7,564 nt of DNA from an uncultured Prevotellaceae bacterium. GTDB lineage: Bacteria > Bacteroidota > Bacteroidia > Bacteroidales > Muribaculaceae. A program made the translations under genes and the position numbers. The DNA is taken from positions 1 through 7,564 of the forward strand of contig CAJLWM010000074.1 of NCBI GenBank assembly GCA_905210415.1, read 5' to 3'. Shown here one piece after another: positions 1 to 6,106 of this stretch (position 1 is its first letter; each line of letters starts with the position of its first letter). Below the pieces are notes generated by a model that worked only from the letters and a program-made list of their open reading frames with translations, ran no database searches and was not told the DNA's origin.

Positions 1-104
1 GAGAAGTGTCAACCCTAATTTATTTCGTTTGAAAAACTTTTACCGGACAGCAATATTTCGGAAACAAACATTTCCTTCCCATTAGAACCCATTCGTGCAG
101 GGCG
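1..104. other. Left-edge non-coding stretch, nothing recognised
   Basis: This stretch lies downstream of metG beyond its terminator. No frame gives a recognisable protein. One plus-strand frame stays open from the window edge to a TAG at 83-85 (about 27 codons). It could be the last codons of a gene entering from the left, but its translation matches nothing I know, so I do not call a CDS. Confidence 0.5.
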
Positions 105-135
105 AAAAAAAAGGGAGTGGCTTTTTGCCACTCCC
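105..135 (-). terminator. Intrinsic terminator of metG
   Basis: Read on the minus strand, a perfect 9-bp stem (GGGAGTGGC / GCCACTCCC) closes a five-A loop and is followed by eight T residues (A105-A112 on the plus strand). It starts 30 bases after the metG stop codon. This is a classic rho-independent terminator and the strongest in the window. Confidence 0.95.
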
Positions 136-165
136 AGAATCATGCAAAAAATCATGTGTTTTCGT

Positions 166-2205
166 TTACTTCACCTGTGCGCCAGGCTTCACCTCGCCGT
201 TAGGACCAATCACCACAAGGCGTCCGCCAGCATCTTCGGCGCTGAGAATCATACCTTGTGACTCGATACCCTTGAGTTTGCGAGGAGCGAGGTTGGCAAC
301 GAAGCACACCTCTTGACCGATAAGGTCCTCAGGGCTATAGTGCTTAGCGATGCCCGACACGATAGTGCGGCCGCCCATGCCATCATCAATCTTGAATTGC
401 AGCAGTTTGTCGGCCTTTGGCACCTTGGCACATTCCACTACCTTACCCACGCGGATGTCGAGTTTCATAAATTGGTCGAACTCGATGTTTTCAGCCACTG
501 GAGCAGGCTCAAAGTTATTGATTTCGTTTTGCTTCTTGATATTTTCGAGGCGTTGCATCTGATCTTCGATGGCAGCATCTTCAATCTTTTCGAAGAGCAA
601 TTCAGGCTTAGCAATCTCGCTTCCGGCAGCGATAATGTCGGTAGCGCCAAGCTTGTTCCAGTCGAGTTCCTTCAAACCAATCATAGCGCGAAGTTTCTCA
701 GCGCTGAATGGCAAGAATGGTTCAAACGCGATAGCAAGGTTGGCAGTGATCTGCATAGCCACGTTCATCACAGTAGCCACGCGAGCCATGTCGGTCTTGG
801 CAAGCTTCCAAGGCTCGGTCTCTGCAAGGTATTTGTTACCGATGCGAGCCAAGTTCATAGCCTCTTTTTGAGCTTCACGGAAGTGGAATCCATCGAGGTT
901 GCTTTCGAGAGCAGCCTTCACGCCCACAAACTCGTTGATGGTTTCGCGGTCGTAGTCGGTGAGTTCGCCGGCAGCAGGCACCTTGCCATCAAAATACTTG
1001 TGAGTGAGCACCAAAGTGCGGTTCACGAAGTTGCCGAGGATTGCCACCAATTCATTATTGTTGCGAGCTTGGAAATCTTTCCAAGTGAAGTCGTTGTCCT
1101 TAGTTTCAGGAGCGTTGGCAGTAAGCACATAGCGGAGCACGTCTTGCTTGCCAGGGAAGTCTTCAAGATATTCGTGAAGCCATACAGCCCAGTTGCGCGA
1201 AGTAGAGATCTTGTCGCCCTCGAGGTTCAAGAACTCGTTGCTTGGCACATTGTCGGGCAAGATAAACGAGCCTTCAGCCTTGAGCATAGCAGGGAACACG
1301 ATGCAGTGGAACACGATGTTGTCCTTGCCGATGAAGTGGATCAGGCGAGTAGAATCGTCCTTCCACCAAGTTTCCCAAGTGTCGGGGAGGAGTTCCTTAG
1401 TGTTGCTGATATAGCCGATAGGCGCATCAAACCACACATAGAGCACCTTGCCCTCAGCGCCCTCTACAGGCACTGGAATACCCCAATCGAGGTCGCGGGT
1501 CACCGCACGTGGTTGCAGACCGTTGTCGAGCCAGCTCTTGCATTGGCCATACACGTTAGGACGCCATTCTTTGTGGTCTTGAAGGATCCACTTTTCGAGC
1601 CATTGCTGATGCTCGTTGAGCGGAAGATACCAGTGAGTGGTAGGTTTCTTCACCAGCGGATTGCCAGTTAACTTGTTCTTAGGGTTGATAAGTTCGTCTG
1701 GCGAAAGGGTAGAGCCACACTTCTCGCATTGGTCGCCGTAAGCGCCTTCGAAGTGGCAATGCGGGCATTCGCCCTGAATATTGCGGTCGGTAAGGAATTC
1801 CTTAGCTTGCTCATCATAATATTGTTCGCTCTCCATCTTCACAAACTTGCCGTTGTCGTAGAGTTTGCGGAAGAAGTTGCTTGCCATATCGTGGTGAATC
1901 TTAGATGTGGTGCGCGAATAGATGTCAAACGAGATACCGAACTTCTCAAACGAAGTCTTGATGAGGTTGTGATAACGGTCAACCACGTCCTGAGGGGTGC
2001 AACCCTCTTTCTTGGCGCGTATTGTTACAGGCACACCATGCTCGTCGCTGCCGCCAATCATCTTCACATCCTCACCTTTGAGGCGAAGATAACGCACATA
2101 GATATCGGCAGGCACATACACACCAGCCAAGTGGCCGATATGCACAGGACCATTGGCATAAGGCAACGCTGTGGTTACGAGTGTCCTTTTGAATTTTTTC
2201 TCCAT
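166..2205 (-). CDS. metG: Methionyl-tRNA synthetase (MetRS) with C-terminal tRNA-binding domain
   Basis: Cytoplasmic class I aminoacyl-tRNA synthetase that charges tRNA-Met with methionine using ATP, for both initiation and elongation. At 679 aa it is full length (the E. coli type is about 677). The Rossmann catalytic core shows the HIGH motif at residues 22-25, GGSDEHG at 51-57 and WFDAP at 258-262. The second signature loop is KISTS at 332-336 in place of KMSKS. A zinc knuckle in the connective domain has Cys147, Cys150, Cys160 and Cys163 (CPHC...CEKC). The helical anticodon-binding domain follows at about 365-540. A Trbp111/EMAP-II-like OB fold (about 575-679, beginning [12 protein letters not shown]) is the dimerising tRNA-binding appendage. 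The ATG at 2205 directly precedes the conserved N-terminus, and no Shine-Dalgarno is visible, as is usual in Bacteroidota. The gene is monocistronic, with its own promoter (2233-2263) and terminator (105-135). Confidence 0.98.
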   Translation of the reverse strand: MEKKFKRTLVTTALPYANGPVHIGHLAGVYVPADIYVRYLRLKGEDVKMIGGSDEHGVPVTIRAKKEGCTPQDVVDRYHNLIKTSFEKFGISFDIYSRTTSKIHHDMASNFFRKLYDNGKFVKMESEQYYDEQAKEFLTDRNIQGECPHCHFEGAYGDQCEKCGSTLSPDELINPKNKLTGNPLVKKPTTHWYLPLNEHQQWLEKWILQDHKEWRPNVYGQCKSWLDNGLQPRAVTRDLDWGIPVPVEGAEGKVLYVWFDAPIGYISNTKELLPDTWETWWKDDSTRLIHFIGKDNIVFHCIVFPAMLKAEGSFILPDNVPSNEFLNLEGDKISTSRNWAVWLHEYLEDFPGKQDVLRYVLTANAPETKDNDFTWKDFQARNNNELVAILGNFVNRTLVLTHKYFDGKVPAAGELTDYDRETINEFVGVKAALESNLDGFHFREAQKEAMNLARIGNKYLAETEPWKLAKTDMARVATVMNVAMQITANLAIAFEPFLPFSAEKLRAMIGLKELDWNKLGATDIIAAGSEIAKPELLFEKIEDAAIEDQMQRLENIKKQNEINNFEPAPVAENIEFDQFMKLDIRVGKVVECAKVPKADKLLQFKIDDGMGGRTIVSGIAKHYSPEDLIGQEVCFVANLAPRKLKGIESQGMILSAEDAGGRLVVIGPNGEVKPGAQVK

Positions 2206-2232
2206 ATTATTATAGTCTTAATATTCTGACTG

Positions 2233-2263
2233 CAAAGATAGTGCAAATGAGGGAAATAATCAA
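2233..2263 (-). promoter_or_regulatory. metG promoter (Bacteroidota -33/-7 type)
   Basis: On the minus strand the -7 element is TATCTTTG (2240-2233), a perfect TAnnTTTG followed by CA. A TTG at 2263-2261 lies 20 bases upstream and fits the -33 box. Transcription would start near 2225, giving a leader of about 20 bases before the metG ATG. The -33 TTG is the outer end of a hairpin arm (2261-2281) that belongs to the tandem repeat described separately. Confidence 0.8.
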
Positions 2264-2416
2264 CAGAGCTTGCTCATGTTGATATTTCCGAGTGCCGCCT
2301 ATCTTATCCAACGATAGTGCAAACCAAAGAGAAATAGGCAACCGAGCTTGCTCGAGTTGTCATTTCCGAGTGCCGCCACTCGAGAGAGCAGCGAGTGCAA
2401 AAAGCAGATTTTCTGC
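2233..2416. repeat. Degenerate tandem intergenic repeat (period 76-78 bp) carrying the metG promoter
   Basis: There are two and a fraction units. AGTGCAAA recurs at 2240, 2316 and 2394; GAGCTTGCTC at 2266 and 2344; the 16-mer ATTTCCGAGTGCCGCC at 2284 and 2362. Each unit has two inverted repeats. The first is a CAAC...GTTG hairpin around GAGCTTGCTC (2261-2281 and 2339-2359). The second follows GCCGCC: CTATC/GATAG in copy 1 and CACTCG/CGAGTG in copy 2, so the arms differ but pairing is kept. A further small palindrome, GCAGA/TCTGC, lies at 2404-2416. Read on the minus strand, each unit ends in TTTGCACTATC, which runs into the -7 element: intact TATCTTTG in the metG-proximal unit and TATCGTTG in the distal one. 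From memory, such repeats are common between genes in this order and are often miscalled as tiny proteins; I could not check this here. Confidence 0.75.
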
Positions 2417-2446
2417 AATTTTGCTGAATCGCGATTGAGGCCGTCG

Positions 2447-2620
2447 AAGGCGGCTATGGAACTGGCGCATCTGCAGTATATCAACGGCGTAATTGGCTAC
2501 TTAGATGTGCTCGATGCTCAGCGTAGTTACTTTGATGCCCAAATAGGGTCGAGCAATGCCATCCGCGATAAGCAAATCACCATGGTGAAGATGTACAAGG
2601 CATTGGGTGGTGGATGGTGA
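2447..2620 (+). pseudogene. C-terminal remnant of a TolC/OprM (NodT-type) outer-membrane efflux protein
   Basis: The plus-strand frame ending at TGA 2618-2620 encodes about 57 residues typical of the end of RND-efflux outer-membrane factors. They include ELAHLQYINGVIGYLDVLDA, then QRSYFDAQ, and the hallmark ending MYKALGGGW. In a complete protein of about 450-480 aa this forms the last periplasmic coiled-coil helix and the extreme C-terminus. Everything upstream is missing: the frame runs directly into the intergenic repeat, and the nearest in-frame ATG (2348) lies inside that repeat, so it is not a credible start. It is best read as debris from a deleted tripartite efflux operon whose 3' end and terminator survive. 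I see no remnants of the inner-membrane pump or adaptor. Confidence 0.85.
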
Positions 2621-2648
2621 TTTATAGATGAAAATATATACTCCATAA

Positions 2649-2701
2649 AAGAGGCTGCGTCGTGAAAAAAGTATTAGTTACGACACAGACTCTTCTTTTT
2701 T
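2649..2701 (+). terminator. Strong intrinsic terminator downstream of the efflux remnant
   Basis: The left arm AAGAG-G-CTG-C-GTCGT (2649-2663) pairs with the right arm ACGAC-A-CAG-A-CTCTT (2680-2694), with only two mismatches. The loop is 16 bases, and C plus six T residues follow (2696-2701). It sits 29 bases after the stop of the efflux remnant, so it is probably the terminator of the lost operon. The A-rich left flank is too short to make a convincing terminator in the other direction. Confidence 0.8.
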
Positions 2702-2797
2702 GGGGAGGGAGTCGGGTGGTAAGAATTGCAACAAGTGTGGAATTGTGTGGAGATTATTTGCTAATTTTGTAAAGACTAAGCAATGAGATTGATTTTT
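2702..2797. other. Intergenic spacer, nothing supported
   Basis: This is AT-rich sequence between the terminator and the foldback element. TAATTTTG at 2762-2769 matches the -7 consensus, but no TTG lies at the right distance (the nearest is 16 bases upstream) and no gene follows directly. I do not call a promoter here. Confidence 0.4.
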
Positions 2798-2986
2798 TAA
2801 CCCAATTCGGTCATTAGGGCTTGGTTGGATTTCGGATTTTTAGAAGTGCAGATTTTGATTGATTTTTAAAGAGTAATAGCAGGCTATTGCGAATTAAAAA
2901 CAAACAAAAGATGCCTTATAAAAAACGAAAGACTCCAAGCAGTAGAAAAACCTTATATTTACGCTCTAATGACCGATTTGGGGTTA
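2798..2986. mobile_element. MITE-like foldback element with ~24-bp terminal inverted repeats
   Basis: The left end TAACCCAATTCGGTCATTAG (from 2798) is mirrored by the right end CTAATGACCGATTTGGGGTT (to 2985). They form near-perfect inverted repeats, 2798-2820 and 2963-2986. Symmetry continues inward. GCTTGG (2819-2824) matches CCAAGC (2935-2940). The T-rich runs of the left arm match A-rich runs on the right. The centre is AATAGC-AG-GCTATT (2875-2888). About 22 bases (2941-2962) are unpaired in the right arm. There is no coding capacity, and no clear target-site duplication beyond a possible TA. This is consistent with a non-autonomous element mobilised by a transposase encoded elsewhere; the family is not identified. 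Confidence 0.65.
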
Positions 2987-3013
2987 TAATACAAACGTTT
3001 TTTTTGACACTTT

Positions 3014-3625
3014 ATGATGGATAACACTATCTCTTTGATGAAATCGGCGATTCTCGCCGGCATCTGCATTGGTATAGCCGGATTTGGCTTCCTTGCAGTA
3101 GGTGGCGTGGTAGGCGCCGTGACTTTTGCGTTCGGGTTGCTTGCCGTGGTGCACTATCGTTTGAAACTCTACACAGGCACCGCCGGATTTTTTGTTAAGG
3201 GTGAGTTGCTGCAACTATGCTTGATTTTGGCAATGAACATAGTGGGATGTCTGCTTGTGGCTATGATGGCGCGAGTGTCGCCAATGCCATTGCAGGAAAC
3301 GGCGGAGCGATTGCTTGTGGGACGGCTTGCTGCCGGATGGTGGCAGTGCGGACTGCTCGCGATAGGATGTGGATTCATTATGACCACGGCAGTGAAGTGG
3401 GGCAGAGAGGGAAAATTCTTGCCATTGCTTTTTGGTGTGCCGCTATTCATCATTTGCGGATTTCCTCACTGCATAGCCGACGCATTTTATTATCTCGTGG
3501 TGCCTGCAGATTTCCTTGTGGAAAACGCTGGTGAGGTGATTTTGCTTTATATCAGTATTGTGCTGGGCAACTTCGTGGGGTGCAATTTCTATCGACTGCT
3601 GATGCGCAGCAACGAAGCCGCCTGA
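3014..3625 (+). CDS. Short formate/nitrite transporter (FNT) family membrane protein
   Basis: Predicted inner-membrane channel for small monovalent anions such as formate or nitrite. At 203 aa it is clearly shorter than FocA/NirC (about 270-285 aa). About six hydrophobic segments can be drawn (roughly residues 8-28, 30-48, 64-87, 106-126, 137-160, 174-196). Two family landmarks are visible. LYTGT at 52-56 corresponds to the LFTG/LFTS loop that breaks helix 2. GFPHCIADAFYY at 149-160 corresponds to the GF.H..AN(M/L) signature with the pore histidine (His152). GNFVGC at 185-190 matches the last-helix glycine motif. Two adjacent ATGs (3014, 3017) compete as start. No TAnnTTTG promoter is visible in the 27 bases left between the foldback element and the gene. 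No formate lyase, dehydrogenase or nitrite reductase gene lies nearby, so the substrate is open. The last 37 bases overlap the convergent BACON gene. Confidence 0.85.
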   Translation: MMDNTISLMKSAILAGICIGIAGFGFLAVGGVVGAVTFAFGLLAVVHYRLKLYTGTAGFFVKGELLQLCLILAMNIVGCLLVAMMARVSPMPLQETAERLLVGRLAAGWWQCGLLAIGCGFIMTTAVKWGREGKFLPLLFGVPLFIICGFPHCIADAFYYLVVPADFLVENAGEVILLYISIVLGNFVGCNFYRLLMRSNEAA

Positions 3626-4281
3626 CTCGGGGCCGCTTGGGTCACGGTAATAATTGTCTTGTCGTCGCTTGCTGTGATGGTGAGTTGAGCCGTACGCTCG
3701 GCTTTTGAGGCGTTGGCTTCGGCTGTGATAGTGATGGCGGTAGTGCCTTTCTTTCCGTTCGTGGGGGTGGCTGTGCACCAAGATGCATCGCTCTCGATGG
3801 TCCAATCCACATTACTTTTCAGTATAAATGTGCTTTTGCCTGCCGTGGCTGCTAAGCTTATGGCACGGCTTGCTATGGTCACTTGCGGTCTTGGCTCTTG
3901 TGTGATGCTGAGATTGCTGGTGATTGTGCCGCATCGCACTGTTATGGTGGCGGTTCGTTGCTCGGGCGTGGTATTGGTGTCGATGTCGATTGTGGCTTCG
4001 CTGTCGCCGGCAGTTCCCGAGGCAGGAGATATGTGGCACCATTGTTGAGCGCAAGCCGACGCCCAATTGCCCGATGATTTGATGCTCAACATGATTTTGC
4101 CGCCATTCCATTTGACGTTATCGGATGATAATTGTGTCTGAAGGCTTTCGGTGGTTGTGCTTCCGCCTGAGCCTCCGCCAGGAAGTGCTGGCGAACCATT
4201 TGGCCGTTTTGGCTCATCGCCACATGCGCATAGCAAGGTGCTGCATAGGGCGATGGTGAATATCTGTATAATTCGGTTCAT
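3589..4281 (-). CDS. BACON-domain lipoprotein
   Basis: A 230-aa secreted lipoprotein. Its signal peptide (residues 1-19, MNRIIQIFTIALCSTLLCA) ends in the lipobox LCA|C, with Cys20 as the predicted acylated residue. Cys20 is followed by Gly-Asp-Glu; acidic residues just after the cysteine resemble the Bacteroidota surface-export signal, so outer-membrane or surface display is possible. A Gly/Ser/Pro-rich linker (about 25-45) leads to two tandem immunoglobulin-like BACON repeats (about 47-129 and 131-216). Each shows the family core: W-C-x(3)-P-x(2)-G (W81-C82 and W168-C169), then alternating beta strands with an E-R-T-A motif and a closing I/V-T-Q. BACON domains usually accompany glycan-binding or glycan-degrading proteins; there is no catalytic domain here, so a binding or spacer role is only inferred. 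It is probably the last gene of an operon, 42 bp after the hydrolase gene. Confidence 0.88.
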   Translation of the reverse strand: MNRIIQIFTIALCSTLLCACGDEPKRPNGSPALPGGGSGGSTTTESLQTQLSSDNVKWNGGKIMLSIKSSGNWASACAQQWCHISPASGTAGDSEATIDIDTNTTPEQRTATITVRCGTITSNLSITQEPRPQVTIASRAISLAATAGKSTFILKSNVDWTIESDASWCTATPTNGKKGTTAITITAEANASKAERTAQLTITASDDKTIITVTQAAPSQAASLLRISSR

Positions 4282-4323
4282 GGCATGGGAGAGTTTGTGT
4301 GGATTGAGGGAAAAGGGGTGAAA

Positions 4324-5358
4324 TCAGTCGGTGAGAATGATTAGTGGCGAACAATCGTAGCGCGGCAGTGCCGACAGCTGGATGTCGCAATTGCGCATCT
4401 CCACCGAGTTGGAGCAGTCGCCCACGCTGATGCCTTTGCCTTGCAGAGCATTGCGCATGGTGTTTACCGCTATTTCAGGAGTGTTGTTGTCGTTGCTCAG
4501 GTGGCAAAGAAACAAGTATTTCAGGTCTTGACTATAAATGTCGGCGACGTATTTCGCTGTCACTTCGTTGTCGAGGTGGCCAGTGTCTTTGCGAATGCGT
4601 TGCTTGAGATATTCAGGGTAAGAACCTTCGTTGAGCATGCGGGCATCGTAGTTGCTTTCTATCATAAGATAGTTGGCTTGCGCGGTGTAGAAAGCCGTGC
4701 GAGCGTTGATGATACCCATATCGGGGGCAACTACAAACTTCTGGTCGTCGTTTTCGATCATAAATCCCATATTGTCGGTTCCGTCGTGCGAAGTGTCGAA
4801 CGCAGTGATTGTGAAGTCGGCAATCTTAAACGGAATTTCCTTAAACACGTTTTCTTGATACTCCTTGATGCGTCGTGAGATGTTGTGGCGGCGAAGCAAT
4901 CCGTTCATCAGGCGAGGTGTGCAGTAGATGCGTATGTGCTTGTAGCGGCGAGCGATGGTGTAGGCGTAGCGCACGTGGTCGCCGTGGTCGTGTGTGAGCA
5001 CGATTCCCTTCACCATTTCTGAGGTGATGCCGTTTTTCAACAGCGACTTAAATACGAAGTCGGCATCAACGCCAGCGTCAATCAGGATGCCGCCGTCGTC
5101 GTTGCCGTAGTATGCACAGTTGCCACTGCTACCGCTACCAAAACTCATGAAACGCAGTTTGCGCTTACGCGCAGTTTGCGCTGGTGCAGCAGGCTCGGTT
5201 TTTTGTGGCTGCTTTTTTTCTGGGATTACAATGTCGATGTCGGGTATAGGTCCTTTTGACGCCTCTGTCTCTTGTTGGATGTCGTCCTCAAAAAACAGGG
5301 CATCGAACAATGCTCCTTGTCGTGTATCATTTTGTATGTTTCGCTTCTTGCTCGTCAT
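4324..5358 (-). CDS. YycJ/WalJ-type metallo-beta-lactamase-fold hydrolase with N-terminal extension
   Basis: A 344-aa cytoplasmic MBL-fold hydrolase (no signal peptide). The domain begins near residue 68 with SFGSGSSGNC (72-81), the typical YycJ/WalJ opening. The di-metal motif is T-H-D-H-G-D-H (His123, His125, Asp127, His128). Further likely ligand or active-site positions are His191, Asp213 (APDMG), His261 (GHLDN) and His286 (CHLS). Family members in Firmicutes have been linked to DNA exonuclease activity and mutation avoidance; that function here is inferred. Residues 1-67 are a charged, Pro/Lys/Glu-rich, probably disordered extension containing QGALF at 14-18. A longer frame reaches a TTG at 5406 but would overlap the upstream gene by 38 bp. 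ATG 5358 leaves a 10-base gap after the methyltransferase stop and is preferred. The gene is probably cotranscribed from the promoter near 6110. Confidence 0.85.
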   Translation of the reverse strand: MTSKKRNIQNDTRQGALFDALFFEDDIQQETEASKGPIPDIDIVIPEKKQPQKTEPAAPAQTARKRKLRFMSFGSGSSGNCAYYGNDDGGILIDAGVDADFVFKSLLKNGITSEMVKGIVLTHDHGDHVRYAYTIARRYKHIRIYCTPRLMNGLLRRHNISRRIKEYQENVFKEIPFKIADFTITAFDTSHDGTDNMGFMIENDDQKFVVAPDMGIINARTAFYTAQANYLMIESNYDARMLNEGSYPEYLKQRIRKDTGHLDNEVTAKYVADIYSQDLKYLFLCHLSNDNNTPEIAVNTMRNALQGKGISVGDCSNSVEMRNCDIQLSALPRYDCSPLIILTD

Positions 5359-5368
5359 AGTGAGGTTT

Positions 5369-6076
5369 TCACTTATATAATAGGAATATTGTAGGCACTT
5401 TGTCAAAATCGTATTTCGTCTTGGCCCATTCCTTTATTGTTTTTGTCTCTATTTTTTCTTTCTCGCCAGTTATGTCGGTGGCCACACACAGTGCAAGGTT
5501 GCCGGGGAGCACTTTGCACATTTCGTTCATCAGTTTGTTGTTGCGGTAAGGCGTTTCGATGAAAATCTGTGTCTGGTTGTCGTGACGGATGAGTCGCTCC
5601 ATGTCCTTAAACTTCCTTGCTCGTTCGCCTTGGTCGATTGGCAGATAGCCGATGAATGCAAAGCTCTGTCCGTTGAAGCCGCTGCCCATAAGCCCCATAA
5701 GGATGCTCGATGGTCCCACCAGCGGGCGCACCTTAAGGTGTTGGCGTTGAGCTATGGCCACCACGTCGGCGCCAGGGTCGGCTATGGCAGGGCAACCAGC
5801 TTCGGAGATTACGCCCATGGCGTGACCTTGCTGCAGAGGCAGTAGGTATGAAGCCATAGCGTTAGGGTCGGTGTGGCGATTGAGCTCGTAGAATGTGAGT
5901 TCGTCGATGTTGATATTGCGGTCGCATTTCTTCAGGAAGCGACGTGCGCTGCGCACATTCTCCACGATAAAGTGCTTGATCTCGCGCACAATGTCAATGT
6001 TGCACGCAGGGATAACGTTTTCCACCGCTCCTTCGCTAAGTGGCACGGGTATGAGGTAAAGTGCGCATTCTATCAT
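5369..6076 (-). CDS. RsmI-related SAM-dependent methyltransferase (tetrapyrrole methylase fold)
   Basis: A 235-aa protein of the tetrapyrrole-methylase superfamily, closest in motif order to RsmI, which 2'-O-methylates C1402 of 16S rRNA. It shows LYLIPVPLSEG (6-16; RsmI has a LYVVATPIGNL-type start), VENVRSARRFL (38-48; compare the EDTR motif), EAGCPAIADPG (92-102; compare DAGTPAISDPG), GPSSILMGLMGSGF (121-134), FIETPYR (172-178) and DITGEKE (201-207). Substitutions in the first two motifs make it a divergent paralogue, so I withhold the rsmI symbol. rRNA methylation is likely but not shown. A frame extends upstream to a TTG at 6109, but that codon lies inside the -7 element. ATG 6076 gives a leader of about 25 bases and starts directly at the conserved first strand. 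It is the first gene of the probable operon with the MBL hydrolase and the BACON lipoprotein. Confidence 0.88.
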   Translation of the reverse strand: MIECALYLIPVPLSEGAVENVIPACNIDIVREIKHFIVENVRSARRFLKKCDRNINIDELTFYELNRHTDPNAMASYLLPLQQGHAMGVISEAGCPAIADPGADVVAIAQRQHLKVRPLVGPSSILMGLMGSGFNGQSFAFIGYLPIDQGERARKFKDMERLIRHDNQTQIFIETPYRNNKLMNEMCKVLPGNLALCVATDITGEKEKIETKTIKEWAKTKYDFDKVPTIFLLYK

Positions 6077-6106
6077 AACTGGTAAATATTTTTTGCTATA
6101 ACTTTG

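Noticed and set aside
313..1671. Long open frame (452 codons) on the strand opposite metG
   Set aside because: It lies wholly inside metG, whose protein has every MetRS motif. The antisense translation resembles no known family, and such frames arise from the codon bias of the sense gene.
1729..2229. 166-codon open frame opposite the 5' part of metG
   Set aside because: It is antisense shadow coding with no recognisable domain, and it runs across the metG start and promoter region.
2206..2300. T-box or other riboswitch upstream of metG
   Set aside because: The inferred leader is only about 20 bases and there is no T-box or SAM-riboswitch core. The hairpins lie upstream of the predicted start site.
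2233..2416. CRISPR array as explanation for the repeats near metG
   Set aside because: There are only two to three degenerate units of 76-78 bp. The similarity is spread over the whole unit, there are no unique spacers of uniform size, and no cas genes are present.
2299..2484. 61-codon minus-strand frame in the metG upstream region
   Set aside because: It is a translation of the tandem intergenic repeat and its palindromes and has no domain. Such repeat-derived frames are commonly misannotated as small hypothetical proteins.
2348..2620. Intact 90-aa gene covering the efflux stub
   Set aside because: The first 33 or so codons translate the repeat. Only the C-terminal part matches the efflux family, and a lone C-terminus cannot form the barrel.
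2762..2769. TAATTTTG as a promoter for the FNT gene
   Set aside because: It lacks a correctly spaced -33 box and would require transcription through the foldback element. It is too weak to call.
2984..3214. Minus-strand frame opposite the FNT gene start
   Set aside because: It is low-complexity, His/Lys-rich shadow sequence overlapping the foldback end and the FNT gene, with no start context or family.
3443..4111. Additional open frames on both strands across the BACON gene
   Set aside because: The BACON frame has a signal peptide, lipobox and two coherent repeats. The others are compositionally odd (His/Arg-rich or hydrophobic shadows).
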